Assembly: GCA_963751595.1 (NCBI GenBank)
Contig: CAVVVC010000005.1
Span: forward strand, 1-64,000
Source: JAHEGP01 sp963751595
Lineage (GTDB): Bacteria > Pseudomonadota > Gammaproteobacteria > Pseudomonadales > JAHEGP01
Direction of reading: 5' to 3'
Length of the DNA: 64,000 nt
A program made the position numbers and the translations under genes. The notes beneath the pieces were generated by a model. It saw only the letters and a program-made list of their open reading frames with translations. It was not told where the DNA came from and did no database searches. The number at the start of each line of letters is the position of its first letter. Positions within the stretch are counted from its first letter, which is position 1. Shown in pieces: positions 52,669-62,389 of this stretch.

Positions 52669-53910
52669 TCATTCCTCAAGGCTATTGGCCTGATCGGCCA
52701 ATAGTTCCAGCCAGTGTCGCACCGGGATTGCCGAGTCGCCTTCCAGATGCATATGACAGCCAACGTTAGCCGTGGCGATCAGATCCGGGGCGCCACTGCC
52801 AAGTGCCGACAGTTTGTTCATTAGCAGTTGTTGGGACAAAGCTGGCTGCAGCAGGGAGTAGGTTCCGGCAGAGCCACAGCAAAGATGGCCGTCGGGGACT
52901 TCAGTGAGGACGTAGCCGGCACGGCGCAGAAGGGTTTCGACGCTGCCGGTAATCTTCTGCCCGTGTTGCAGTGAACAGGGGGACTGGAAGGCCACCTTCG
53001 GCTTTTGCGACCCGTTGCTGGCGTGCAGAGAAGACAGATCCTCAAGCAGCATGGCTTCGCTGGGGTCCCTGGCCAGGCTGGAAACACGGGCAGCTTTTGC
53101 AGCATAGGAGGGGTCGTCTTTCAACAACAGACCGTATTCCTTTACCGCACTACCGCAACCACTGGCGGCAATCAGCAAAGCTTCGCAGCCAGATTCGATA
53201 TAGGGCCACCAGGCGTCGATATTGCGGCGCATGAAGTTGAGACCGGGCTCCCGGTCGCCGAGATGGTAGCTGGCGGCGCCGCAGCAGCCCTCTTCCGCTG
53301 CCGTCACGAGCTCGATGCCCAGTTTCGCAAAAACAGCAACGGCGGCACTGTTAGTGTTGGGTTTGATAGCCGATTGGGCGCAGCCCGACAACAACAGCAT
53401 TTTCCGCGAAGTAGCTTGCAGGGCTCGAGGCTGAGCGGCGTTACGCTCAATAGACGGAATGCTGCTCTTCAGTGTGGCGGTCAGAAGCGGGCTGAAAAGT
53501 TGGCCCATCCGAACCAGCAAGCGCAGTCGCCGCGGGTAGGGAATAATCGCCAGCAGCAATCTGCGTTTGACGCGCTGCAGCAGCGGCCGTTCCAGCTTCT
53601 GCTCCAAAACCTGCTGGCCAATATCCAGCAATCGACTGTAGTGTACGCCCGAGGGGCAGGTGGTTTCGCAAGCGCGACAGTTGAGACAGCGGTCCAGGTG
53701 CTGCCCGGTTCTTTCGCTGACAGGGTTATCTTCCAGCAGACTTTTGATCAGGTAAATGCGCCCACGCGGGCCGTCCAGCTCGTCGCCCAATTGCTGGTAG
53801 GTGGGACAAGTGGCATTGCAAAACCCGCAGTGCACGCAGCTGCGCAAAATGGCATCTGCTTCCCTGCCCAGCGGAGAGGATTTAATCTCATCGCTCAGGT
53901 GAGTCTGCAT
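52669..53910 (-). CDS. glcF: Glycolate oxidase iron-sulfur subunit GlcF
   Basis: GlcF passes electrons from glycolate oxidation to the respiratory chain. The N-terminus has two 4Fe-4S motifs, CVHCGFCNATCP and CLNCRACETTCP. The C-terminal half has two CCG-type repeats, with EEGCCGAA and HLCCGSAGTY. The length of 413 residues matches. It is the last gene of glcD-glcE-glcF, 5 bases after glcE. Confidence 0.95.
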   Translation of the reverse strand: MQTHLSDEIKSSPLGREADAILRSCVHCGFCNATCPTYQQLGDELDGPRGRIYLIKSLLEDNPVSERTGQHLDRCLNCRACETTCPSGVHYSRLLDIGQQVLEQKLERPLLQRVKRRLLLAIIPYPRRLRLLVRMGQLFSPLLTATLKSSIPSIERNAAQPRALQATSRKMLLLSGCAQSAIKPNTNSAAVAVFAKLGIELVTAAEEGCCGAASYHLGDREPGLNFMRRNIDAWWPYIESGCEALLIAASGCGSAVKEYGLLLKDDPSYAAKAARVSSLARDPSEAMLLEDLSSLHASNGSQKPKVAFQSPCSLQHGQKITGSVETLLRRAGYVLTEVPDGHLCCGSAGTYSLLQPALSQQLLMNKLSALGSGAPDLIATANVGCHMHLEGDSAIPVRHWLELLADQANSLEE

Positions 53911-53915
53911 AGCGG

Positions 53916-54998
53916 TTACCTGACCTTCAGGTCGGCATGAAGGCGACCGGGGTTAAAAAGTCCATGGGGATCGAACGCCTGTTTCAGCTTGCGGTGCAGG
54001 GCCAGCAGCTCTGGAGCCAGCGGATGGAAGGCAGGGCAGGATTTTTGGCCAGCACGGAACAAGGTGGCGTGGCCACCGATGGCATCTACAGCCCGGCGAA
54101 TATCACCTGCATCAGCGTCACTTTTCAGCCAGCGCTGCGCGCCACCCCAGTCGATCAACTGATCGCCTGGTAGTGTCAAAATTGCACTGCTGACGGGCAC
54201 CGAGAGCCGCCACAACGGTCTGGAATCATTGAAAAAGGCCAGCCGCTGCTCCCGCAATTGTTGCCAGAACAAGCCGCTATCGACGACCGTATAGCCCACT
54301 AACTTTTTCGCCGCCGCCGCGACTGCGTCATTGGTACTGCTAAGACGCAGGTAAACGGCCGAGCCATCGTAGCAGGCGGCGGTCAGTGGCAGGGGCAAAG
54401 CTGCCGATTGCAGCATCTGCTGCAGCGCTCCCTCGGCGCTCATTTCGCGGCGCAGGGTAATTTCTGCGCCCGCCGCAGGCACCACTTTAAGGCTGACTTC
54501 CAACAGCAGGCCAAGGGTTCCCATAGCTCCACACATCAGCCGCGAGACATCGTACCCGGCGACGTTTTTCATCACCTGGCCGCCAAATTTAAGTAGCTCG
54601 CCGCGACCGTTGATCAGCTTTACGCCCAGCACCTGATCGCGGGCCGCTCCAGCAAAGGGGCGCGCGGGCCCGGACAGGCCACAGGCGATGGTGCCCCCCA
54701 GAGTAGCTCTGTCGCCAAAGTGGGGCGGTTCAAAAGACAGCTTCTGGCCGCGCTCGGCGAGGGCGGACTCAACGTCTGCCAGGGGCGTGCCGCTGCGGGC
54801 CGTGATTACCAGTTCAGCTGGGTCGTAGCTGACAATGCCGCGGTGTTCAGCGGTTGAAATCGGCTCGCCGATAGCCCTGTTGCCGAGGAAAGACTTGCTC
54901 AGGCCAGCGCAGATTTGCAAGCTTGTGCGCGCCGCGACGGCACGCTTGATTTGCTGTTGCAGCTCTTCGCTCAGGTCATGGTTCGGCCCCTGGATCAC
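53916..54998 (-). CDS. glcE: Glycolate oxidase FAD-binding subunit GlcE
   Basis: GlcE is the second flavin-fold subunit of glycolate oxidase. The FAD-binding region shows LGGTIACGLSGPARPFAGAARD near residue 107 and GRGELLKFGGQVMKNVAGYDVSRLM. The length of 360 residues is normal. It overlaps glcD by 4 bases and precedes glcF by 5, so the three subunits are translationally linked. Confidence 0.94.
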   Translation of the reverse strand: MIQGPNHDLSEELQQQIKRAVAARTSLQICAGLSKSFLGNRAIGEPISTAEHRGIVSYDPAELVITARSGTPLADVESALAERGQKLSFEPPHFGDRATLGGTIACGLSGPARPFAGAARDQVLGVKLINGRGELLKFGGQVMKNVAGYDVSRLMCGAMGTLGLLLEVSLKVVPAAGAEITLRREMSAEGALQQMLQSAALPLPLTAACYDGSAVYLRLSSTNDAVAAAAKKLVGYTVVDSGLFWQQLREQRLAFFNDSRPLWRLSVPVSSAILTLPGDQLIDWGGAQRWLKSDADAGDIRRAVDAIGGHATLFRAGQKSCPAFHPLAPELLALHRKLKQAFDPHGLFNPGRLHADLKVR

Positions 54999-56452
54999 GG
55001 CACATCGCCCTCCCCGGCCGCATGCTGGCTGGGCAATGTCCGGTATTCCGCGCAGTGCTTGGGCATCGGCACAGCTTTACCAGGATTGAGTAGGCCGTCG
55101 GGGTCGAAGGCCCGCTTGATGGCGTGGAACTGCTCCAGCTCGGGGTCTGAAAACTGAAAGCGCATTTGTTTGAGCTTTTCGATACCGACGCCGTGCTCAC
55201 CGGTGATGGTGCCGCCAGCCTCAACACAGAGCTCGAGAATTCTGCCACCAAAAGCTTCGGTGCGCTCCAGTTCGCCGGGCATGTTGGCATCGTAAAGAAT
55301 CAGCGGGTGCAGGTTGCCGTCGCCTGCGTGAAATACATTGGCCACCTCCAGGCCATATTCCCTGGACAGTGTTCTCATTTTGCGAAATAGCTCAGGCAGG
55401 TGTTTACGCGGGAGGGTGCCATCCATACAGTAGTAATCCGGCGCCAGCCGCCCAACCGCGGGGAATGCCGATTTGCGCCCCTTCCAAAACAGCGCGCGCT
55501 CGGCTTCATTGCGGGCGACGCGCACCTCGCTGGCGCCGCAGCTTTGCATCAGCAAGTGCACGGCAGTTATCTGGTCTGCCACTTCCTCCGCAGAGCCATC
55601 CAGTTCGCAGAGCAATATGGCACCGGCATCGGTCGGGTAACCTGCATGGGCGAAGGCCTCGGCGGCCTTAATCGCAAGGCTGTCCATCATTTCCAGACCG
55701 GCGGGGATAATGCCCGCGGCAATGATCTCGCCCACGGCGGCAGCGGCTTTCTCGACCTCGTCAAAGGCGATCAGCATCGCTTTTGTGTGTTCTGGTACGG
55801 GCGTCAATTTGACTGTAACCTCGATCACCACACCGAGCATACCCTCAGAACCGGTCAGCAGCGCCAGCAGGTCGTAGCCGGCAGTGTCCAACGCGTCCGA
55901 GCCAACGGTGAGTAGCTCACCGCTTACCGTGACCAGTTTCAACTTGAGAATGTTGTGGACCGTGAGCCCGTATTTAAGGCAGTGCACACCGCCGGAGTTT
56001 TCCGCCACGTTACCACCGATAGTGCAGGCAATCTGCGAGGAAGGGTCCGGCGCATAGTAGAGACCATAGGGCGCCACCGCTGCGGAGATGGCCAGATTGC
56101 GAACGCCGGGTTGAACTACCGCGCTGCGCGCCAGCGGGTCTATGTGGAGGATCGACATAAATCTGGCGAGGCTCAGCACGATACCGTTGTCCACCGCCAG
56201 CGCGCCGCCACAGAGTCCGGTTCCGGCACCGCGGGCAACCACCGCCACTCCGTGCCGATGGCAAAGGCGCATAATCGCCTGCACCTGGGCAACCGTTGAC
56301 GGCAGCACCACGATGTCGGGCAACTTGCGGTAGGCGGACAGTGCATCACACTCGTAGGGTCGTGTGGTTTCTGCTTCGCACAGCAGCGCGGCGTCGCCAA
56401 CAATAGCACGTAGTTTTTCGATCAGTTGCGCGGGCATCAGCCTCATCAGCAC
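54995..56452 (-). CDS. glcD: Glycolate oxidase catalytic subunit GlcD
   Basis: GlcD is an FAD-dependent oxidase subunit that converts glycolate to glyoxylate. The FAD domain shows ARGAGTGLCGGALAVDNG near residue 75 and GGNVAENSGGVHCLKYG near residue 148. The C-terminal domain carries VFHAGDGNLHP, and GEHGVGIEKL is near the end. The length of 485 residues is normal. The start may be the first Met or the third (MRLMPAQLIE). It overlaps glcE by 4 bases. Gph at 62-63 kb produces glycolate from phosphoglycolate, a plausible source. Confidence 0.95.
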   Translation of the reverse strand: MLMRLMPAQLIEKLRAIVGDAALLCEAETTRPYECDALSAYRKLPDIVVLPSTVAQVQAIMRLCHRHGVAVVARGAGTGLCGGALAVDNGIVLSLARFMSILHIDPLARSAVVQPGVRNLAISAAVAPYGLYYAPDPSSQIACTIGGNVAENSGGVHCLKYGLTVHNILKLKLVTVSGELLTVGSDALDTAGYDLLALLTGSEGMLGVVIEVTVKLTPVPEHTKAMLIAFDEVEKAAAAVGEIIAAGIIPAGLEMMDSLAIKAAEAFAHAGYPTDAGAILLCELDGSAEEVADQITAVHLLMQSCGASEVRVARNEAERALFWKGRKSAFPAVGRLAPDYYCMDGTLPRKHLPELFRKMRTLSREYGLEVANVFHAGDGNLHPLILYDANMPGELERTEAFGGRILELCVEAGGTITGEHGVGIEKLKQMRFQFSDPELEQFHAIKRAFDPDGLLNPGKAVPMPKHCAEYRTLPSQHAAGEGDVP

Positions 56453-56453
56453 T

Positions 56454-56993
56454 TTATTTGACCGCCTGCTGGATCGCCCTGAAGGCCGGGTGGTCGGCGG
56501 TGCGCATCAGTTCAAAAAGCGCGCCCTCGGTGCAGCCAATTGCGACCCCGGCAGCGCGCATTTTCTGCAGGCCGATATCGCGGTTTTCAGCAATTCGCGA
56601 ACCGACCGCATCGGCTATCACTTCCACCCCAAAGCCCTGCTTCACCATGTCGACAGCGGTTTGGTATACGCAGATATGGGTTTCGATGCCGGTCAATAAG
56701 ATCTGTTTGCGCCCGGTGGCTTTGATTGCCGCCATCAGTTCATCATTGCCGACACAGCTGAATGTGCACTTCGGGATCGGCCGATGCTCGGGCAGCAGGG
56801 CGGCGATTTCAGGGATGGTGGGACCGAGTTTGTCGGGCAGCTGTTCGGCCCAGACGATGGGTAGGCCAAGTGCCAACGCGCCCTTGACCATGCGCTGCAG
56901 GTTAGCGAACAGAGATTCGCGATTGGCCATCATCTGGGCCAGTTTGCCCTGTACATCAACGATCAGCACCAGGGAGCCGTCTGTTGTCAGCAT
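56454..56993 (-). CDS. Isochorismatase-like cysteine hydrolase
   Basis: The fold is that of the isochorismatase family. The conserved triad appears as Asp in LIVDVQGKL near residue 12, Lys in EQLPDKLGPT, and Cys in ETHICVYQTAVD near residue 110. Substrates of this family vary widely and none is implied here. I chose the ATG at 56993 (MLTTDGSLV) because AGAGGA lies just upstream, giving 179 residues. It starts the run that leads into glcDEF, ending 1 base before glcD, and it lies after the AsmA-like gene. Confidence 0.88.
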   Translation of the reverse strand: MLTTDGSLVLIVDVQGKLAQMMANRESLFANLQRMVKGALALGLPIVWAEQLPDKLGPTIPEIAALLPEHRPIPKCTFSCVGNDELMAAIKATGRKQILLTGIETHICVYQTAVDMVKQGFGVEVIADAVGSRIAENRDIGLQKMRAAGVAIGCTEGALFELMRTADHPAFRAIQQAVK

Positions 56994-57109
56994 GGTTAGT
57001 CCTCTGCAGGCAGTAAATGATACCGGTAAAACCGACTTTTTTCTCCTGCAGGTCAATCAACGCACAGCATGCAGCCCTCAACCACCCACACGCTCGGCTG
57101 TCATCGACC

Positions 57110-59824
57110 TCAGGGCAAAGGGCCTCCCGCGGTGTAGCCCTGGTATTTCTCCTCAGCTTTCAGCACATCCAGGTTGCGGTCCTCACCATCGATCTTCAAC
57201 AACGCATCCGCCCTGCGATAGCGAAAGTAAAAAACCCCCTGACGACGGCTGTCGCCAAAAACACCACGAGCGCCAGCCTCTATCTGATCGCTGCCAATAG
57301 CCGCGGAGGGGATTAGCAATGTATTGTCGAACATCTTCAGACTGGCATGACCCTCGATATCTTCTACCGTCAGCGCCTTCGTTAGAAACCCGGGCCGCCA
57401 ACCACCGTTCTCGAAGACCGCGACAAAGGGTCGCGAATCGCTGACCCGCAACGCCAGCTCCGCATCCAGTTCCAGTGGCGCTCGCCAGCGCGCCTTCCCC
57501 CGCTCCAGATCCACCACGGCAGCCCAGGATTCACTGTCAAATTTCCTGTTTTTACCGAGCACGTGCACCTGGTCCAGGCGCACACTGGAACCGCCGATAT
57601 CAAAGCGCATCTCGCGCGGCACGCCGCCCAGAACGCGTATGTCGGCTCGCAGATCACCCTGCAATTGCTGCTCATCCAGACTCGCCTGCACCTCGCGCGC
57701 ATCCAGCGTGAGCCACCCCTTCACATCATCGCGCCAGAGACGGATGTCTGCCGCCAGGTCGGCACTGCCATCGATGAACCGCAAGGGGGTCTGTTTGGGG
57801 AAATACCTGTTGAATACTGTCATTTCCTCCACCTGTGCCGAGTTGATCTGCAGTTGCAGCTCAACATCCGTCGTTCCCCCCTGCAACGTTACGTTCTCTG
57901 CCAGCGCATACGCCGCCAGCTCCGCACCGGTGACCGTATCAAAATCGTCGCCCTGGCGACGCACACGCCCCTGCTGCAGTTGCACCGCAAATTCCCAGTC
58001 AGGTGCTGCGCCGCCCTCCTTCACCTGCAGCGTTACGTCACCGTCTCCCTGCGCCATAAAATCCAGAAACTGAAACCCCAACTCTTGCGACAGCACCTCT
58101 ATTTTCGTCCCCGGCGCTGGCATGCCCGCCTCCAGGAGCAACACACCTTCAAGCGTACCCTCGCCAGTGAACGTGGCCTTGTGTACATCGCCTACAAAAA
58201 GTCCGAGCCACCCGAGATCGTTGATGCCCGCTTCGAAATGGAACTTCCCCTTTGACTCACCAAGCAACTGTCGCGCCTCCGTATCGGCGAGCACATCGAG
58301 CAGATCCATGGCAACGCCTCGCTTTGCACGCTCGCTGGCCAACAGCCCAAACTCACCCTCCAGCACTTTCAGGTAGGCCTCCCAACGCGGCGCAGCTTCT
58401 CTGCCGGCGCGCTGCAAGCGGGCACCTTCCAGCCGAATAAAGCTACCGCCTACCCGGGTCGGTTGCTCCGCGAGCGAGGGGTTGTCGAGTTTGAGCGAAG
58501 CATCAATGTTGGTATCAAAAACGTAGTCCCTTAATGCCGCGGTAGCATTGCTGGAAACCAGCTGGAGATCAACATTAAGAGCCGTTGCTGCAAGCCATGC
58601 CTCGCCGGAAAGGCGACCGTCCCCGCCTTTTAGCTCCAGCGGCCACTTGCGCGGAAGATAGCGCTGCAAAACGTGCAGATCGGGCACTGCTGCATTCTCC
58701 AGCTGCACGCCGATGCTGACACTACGGTTGAGCTGTTCGTCTTGCGGCAGGACACGGCCATCCGCCCCAAGGCTCAGCACCAGGCCCGACCCCACCAGAA
58801 GCGGGCTGGACTCATCCCGATGCTTGATTGCCACTTCGTCGAAGCGAAAGTTGAGGTCAAGTTGATCATCCGTTTCCGGGCCCAGCCGCAGGCCAACAGC
58901 CCCGTGGCCCTGGATATCGTGATCCATAACACCGACCTGCATTTGCTTCGCCGCTACCGTGAAATCGGTGCCCGGCAAAACCTGACCATGCTGATAGCGT
59001 AGCAAGCCCTGCACCGCACCCTCTCCGTTCACCCTGACACCTTTCATATTCAAGGTAAACAGATTGAGAAACGCCAGGGTTACAGGTTCGATATCGACCT
59101 GAAGATCGGCACTGAGGTGCTGCAGCATCTGCATGCCCCGATTATCTCGCCGCACGAAAGGCTCGAATGCCAGCGAACCGCTGATTTTGCCTCGCTCAAA
59201 CACCGGGTAGGCGTCGCCGAGTCGAATCTGGCGTAAGCCCAGTTCCAGCTGCTGCACAGCCAGAGAAAACTTTCCGCCGCGGCTCTCTACCGCCAGCTCC
59301 CCGGACGCACTGCCGTGAACCTCACCCCGTGCCTGGTATATCCACAGCTGATGGACGCCTTCGACGCTGATATCCCTTATCGACACTTGCCAGGGCTGCT
59401 TGGATTTCCGCGGTCCCGTTTCAGCGGGAATGATTTCACGCCCCTCAATCGGTGGAAAATGGTCCAGTGTGCCGCTGTAGTCTTTGTCCGGCTTGAGCCG
59501 CGGACGCTGCCGGTAATTGACATTCTCAGCGCTGACCCCCCGCAGCCAGACCCGTTTGATCACCAAAGGCACTAGCGAGATAGACGCCGAGGCGCGGTCT
59601 GCACTGAACTGCCACTGCTGGTTACGCGACTGGCCATTACCGGAGGCACCCACCACATGTACACGAAAAGGGTACCAGGTCCATGCGCGCTGCCAAGCAA
59701 CGTGGAACTTCTCCGGCCGAATCGAATTCACAAGATCCTGAGTAAGCGGCAGGTATAGCGCGCCATTCGCCACCACGAGGTAACAAAGCTCGAACAGCAC
59801 CAGATATTTGAGCAAGCGTTTCAA
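57110..59824 (-). CDS. AsmA-like repeat-rich envelope protein
   Basis: I do not recognise a specific function. One N-terminal membrane helix (about residues 5-25) anchors about 880 residues of predicted beta-rich sequence with repeated short strands (for example GTDFTVAAKQMQVGVMD and RADIRVLGGVPREMRF). This is the layout of AsmA/TamB/YhdP-type proteins that bridge the periplasm and move phospholipid; the similarity is by architecture, not by motif. The C-terminus lacks a recognised TamB domain. It is upstream of the isochorismatase-like gene and downstream of the trpE locus. Confidence 0.7.
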   Translation of the reverse strand: MKRLLKYLVLFELCYLVVANGALYLPLTQDLVNSIRPEKFHVAWQRAWTWYPFRVHVVGASGNGQSRNQQWQFSADRASASISLVPLVIKRVWLRGVSAENVNYRQRPRLKPDKDYSGTLDHFPPIEGREIIPAETGPRKSKQPWQVSIRDISVEGVHQLWIYQARGEVHGSASGELAVESRGGKFSLAVQQLELGLRQIRLGDAYPVFERGKISGSLAFEPFVRRDNRGMQMLQHLSADLQVDIEPVTLAFLNLFTLNMKGVRVNGEGAVQGLLRYQHGQVLPGTDFTVAAKQMQVGVMDHDIQGHGAVGLRLGPETDDQLDLNFRFDEVAIKHRDESSPLLVGSGLVLSLGADGRVLPQDEQLNRSVSIGVQLENAAVPDLHVLQRYLPRKWPLELKGGDGRLSGEAWLAATALNVDLQLVSSNATAALRDYVFDTNIDASLKLDNPSLAEQPTRVGGSFIRLEGARLQRAGREAAPRWEAYLKVLEGEFGLLASERAKRGVAMDLLDVLADTEARQLLGESKGKFHFEAGINDLGWLGLFVGDVHKATFTGEGTLEGVLLLEAGMPAPGTKIEVLSQELGFQFLDFMAQGDGDVTLQVKEGGAAPDWEFAVQLQQGRVRRQGDDFDTVTGAELAAYALAENVTLQGGTTDVELQLQINSAQVEEMTVFNRYFPKQTPLRFIDGSADLAADIRLWRDDVKGWLTLDAREVQASLDEQQLQGDLRADIRVLGGVPREMRFDIGGSSVRLDQVHVLGKNRKFDSESWAAVVDLERGKARWRAPLELDAELALRVSDSRPFVAVFENGGWRPGFLTKALTVEDIEGHASLKMFDNTLLIPSAAIGSDQIEAGARGVFGDSRRQGVFYFRYRRADALLKIDGEDRNLDVLKAEEKYQGYTAGGPLP

Positions 59825-60214
59825 TTTACGATCCTCCGGGTTTGCCGCCAGCCCTGGACATTAGCGCGACATTGAGTGCAATCTGAGCAGCACTCAATTG
59901 CGAGGTGTTCAGTGGTGGTGCGCTGTCGAACCTGGTCCGGATAGGGCTGCAGAGTCGGCACGTTGCGCGCTAAGAATAAAACAACCCGGCTTCCCTGGGC
60001 GCTAACAGCTGAAAAATTTGGCGACGCCATGACCGGTCGAACTCGGTCACCGAACGCAGCGCAACCGGGCTCGCCCCGTCATCCAGGCTAAAGGCTGTGG
60101 ACCTTTTGAGCCTGCCCGCCAGGCCCTGATGTTGCCCGGATTTAGACATAGTTCACAGCATTTTCGAGCACAAGTCCTGCATACACAGCGGGGCAATCCC
60201 GCTAAGTTGTAGTC
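59825..60214. other. Intergenic interval before the small membrane ORFs
   Basis: This stretch of about 390 bases has no gene that I accept. A 69-residue frame (59821-60030, minus strand) is uncharacterised, without hydrophobic or other features. The interval should contain the promoter of the AsmA-like gene. Confidence 0.6.
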
Positions 60215-60532
60215 ATGAGCTTACCGCCAGATGATAGCTACAAATTGATGCAATACACCTCCGCTCCCAACTCGCAGCAACCTTCAAACGCTGGGAAACA
60301 GTCCCGGGGCAATACGGTCAACTGGCTTGCCGACGCTGGCCTGCTGCTGGCTACTATCAGCTATCTGGCACTGGCGTATTACACCTTCGCAGTGGTCGGC
60401 GAGAGAAAGACCGAAGCACCCACCGCAAATGCAAATAGCAGACCTTCGTTTAACCAGCTCGTCCTTGAAAGTGCGCCCTTGTCCATCCCGGAGGACCTCC
60501 ATGCCCAGCGCCCTGCAGCAACTGCCCGATAA
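60215..60532 (+). CDS. Small single-pass membrane protein, unknown
   Basis: A 105-residue frame has one clear membrane helix (about residues 38-62) flanked by polar, Gln/Asn-rich and Pro/Ala-rich ends. I recognise no family, and no strong ribosome site precedes the ATG. It is the first of two overlapping plus-strand ORFs lying between two minus-strand genes. Being isolated and weakly supported, it may be a chance ORF. Confidence 0.4.
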   Translation: MSLPPDDSYKLMQYTSAPNSQQPSNAGKQSRGNTVNWLADAGLLLATISYLALAYYTFAVVGERKTEAPTANANSRPSFNQLVLESAPLSIPEDLHAQRPAATAR

Positions 60533-60683
60533 AATCCAACGCAAACTAGCCAGCGGGCTGCTAACATTGCTCGGCTTTGGTCTCGCTGTCGCACTGATAC
60601 TGCTCGCCAGCGCCATGCTCTCGTATAACGCGGTCAGCTCGCTGGCAGGCGCTGAGACCAACCACAAGGGCGTCAGCTTGTAA
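60501..60683 (+). CDS. Small single-pass membrane protein, unknown
   Basis: A 60-residue frame begins with an ATG preceded by GGAGGACC, a strong ribosome site, and encodes one membrane helix (about 18-42). It overlaps the preceding small ORF by 32 bases in another frame. The good ribosome site and hydrophobic segment favour a real small gene; no family is recognised. Confidence 0.45.
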   Translation: MPSALQQLPDKIQRKLASGLLTLLGFGLAVALILLASAMLSYNAVSSLAGAETNHKGVSL

Positions 60684-60695
60684 TCCGGGGCCGCT

Positions 60696-62189
60696 CTAAT
60701 CAGGTTTGTTCTGCACCATTGCCACGGCCCTGAACATTGCCCTGGCCTTGCTCATCGTCTCTTCCCATTCTAAACGCGGCACTGAATCGGCCACGATACC
60801 GGCACCCGCCTGGATATGCAGCTGTCCATCTTTGATGACCGCTGTGCGAATGGCAATGGCCGTATCCATATTACCGTTCCATGCGAGATATCCGACTGCG
60901 CCCCCATACACACCGCGCTTTACGGGCTCGACCTCATCGATAATCTCCATCGCACGGATTTTTGGAGCGCCGCTGAGGGTACCAGCGGGTAGTGACGCCC
61001 GCAGAACATCCATCGCAGTCATTCCCTCGCGCAGCTTGCCGCTGACATTGGAGACGATATGCATGACGTGGGAATAGCGTTCCACAGCCATTTGATCGGT
61101 GACTTCAACCGAGCCGACCTCGGCCACCCGGCCGACGTCGTTTCGGCCAAGATCGATCAGCATCAAGTGCTCGGCAATTTCTTTGGGGTCAGCTAGCAAC
61201 TCCCGCTCCAGCGCCTGATCCTCCTCGCTGGTACGCCCACGCCTGCGGGTTCCTGCGAGGGGGCGCACGGCAACGCTGCCTTCTTCCAGCCGGGCAAGTA
61301 TCTCGGGTGATGAACCGACGATATGGAAATCGTCCAGGTCCAGATAGTACATATACGGCGACGGATTAAAGCGCCGCAGGGCGCGGTAGAGGTTCAGCGG
61401 CTGGGCGTCGAAGTCGATGGTGAGGCGCTGGGATGGCACGACCTGCATCACGTCACCGGCTAAAACGTATTCCTTGATCAAGTCGACAGCCGCTTCGAAC
61501 TTCTCCTGGGTGAAACCGGAGCTGAAATCCTGCTCACCGACGGCGTCATCGGAGCGCGCTTGCTCCGGTGCAAGAATGACCGGCATGCTCGGTGCCGTCA
61601 TAGGCAGTTTCTGTTCCAACTGCAATAGTCGCGCCTTTGCATCAGCCAGGGCATTGGGCTGACCCGGGTCAGCCAGTGTAACCAGGGTCAGGATGCCGGA
61701 CAGGTTATCAAAAACCAGCACATCCTCCGACACCATCAGCAGTATATCCGGCGTACCCAGGGTATCTGGAGGGCAAGTTCCGGCGAGGCGCTTCTCGACA
61801 TAGCGCACGGTATCGTAGGAGAAATATCCCACCAGCCCGCCATTGAAAAGCGGCAGTTTCGGCGTCGAAGCCACTTTGAAACGCGCCTGGAATTCTTCGA
61901 TGAAAGCCAGTGGGTCATCACTTCGCAGTGATTCCACCACCTCACCATTGGTGCGCACGCTGATGTCCCGGCCCCGCACCTGCAGCACCGTACGACACGG
62001 CAGCCCAATTATCGAATAGCGCCCCCACTTCTCGCCCTGCTCCACCGACTCCAACAGATAGGAGTAAGGCCCCCGAGCCAGTTTGAGGTAACTGCTGACC
62101 GGAGTGTCGAGATCAGCCAGAACTTCCAGAGTGACGGGGATGCGGTTATAGCCCTGCGCGGTGAGGGCTGCAAATTGTTCAGGTGTCAT
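60696..62189 (-). CDS. trpE: Anthranilate synthase component I
   Basis: TrpE makes anthranilate from chorismate with ammonia from TrpG. The LLES motif in PYSYLLESVEQGEKWGRYS near residue 42 is the tryptophan feedback site. The chorismate-binding half has LAGTRRRGRTSEEDQALERELLAD and GAPKIRAMEIIDEVEPVKRGVYGG. I chose the ATG at 62189, with AAGGA upstream, giving 497 residues. It is separated from trpGDC by about 8 kb. No Trp-codon leader peptide is convincing in the 200 bases upstream. Confidence 0.96.
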   Translation of the reverse strand: MTPEQFAALTAQGYNRIPVTLEVLADLDTPVSSYLKLARGPYSYLLESVEQGEKWGRYSIIGLPCRTVLQVRGRDISVRTNGEVVESLRSDDPLAFIEEFQARFKVASTPKLPLFNGGLVGYFSYDTVRYVEKRLAGTCPPDTLGTPDILLMVSEDVLVFDNLSGILTLVTLADPGQPNALADAKARLLQLEQKLPMTAPSMPVILAPEQARSDDAVGEQDFSSGFTQEKFEAAVDLIKEYVLAGDVMQVVPSQRLTIDFDAQPLNLYRALRRFNPSPYMYYLDLDDFHIVGSSPEILARLEEGSVAVRPLAGTRRRGRTSEEDQALERELLADPKEIAEHLMLIDLGRNDVGRVAEVGSVEVTDQMAVERYSHVMHIVSNVSGKLREGMTAMDVLRASLPAGTLSGAPKIRAMEIIDEVEPVKRGVYGGAVGYLAWNGNMDTAIAIRTAVIKDGQLHIQAGAGIVADSVPRLEWEETMSKARAMFRAVAMVQNKPD

Positions 62190-62389
62190 AAGCGATCCTT
62201 GGAAAACCAGTGGCGGTGTCAATCAGTTTGCGGCAGCGGGCTTCACCAGCCCCCAACCGGCTGACCAAAGTCCACCAACCGCGCGGGCAGACACCCTGCT
62301 GTAGTGCACAAACTCTGGCCACTCCAGAGCAAAGCGAAACGAGGACGGATTGTAACTGTGGTGGCGAAAAGGAGCCAGAGCCACCGGGA

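Noticed and set aside
52439..52672. 77-residue minus-strand open frame between trpG and glcF
   Set aside because: It has no recognisable motif or ribosome site and overlaps the glcF stop codon.
59821..60030. 69-residue minus-strand open frame upstream of the AsmA-like gene
   Set aside because: It has no hydrophobic or domain features and lies in the promoter interval.
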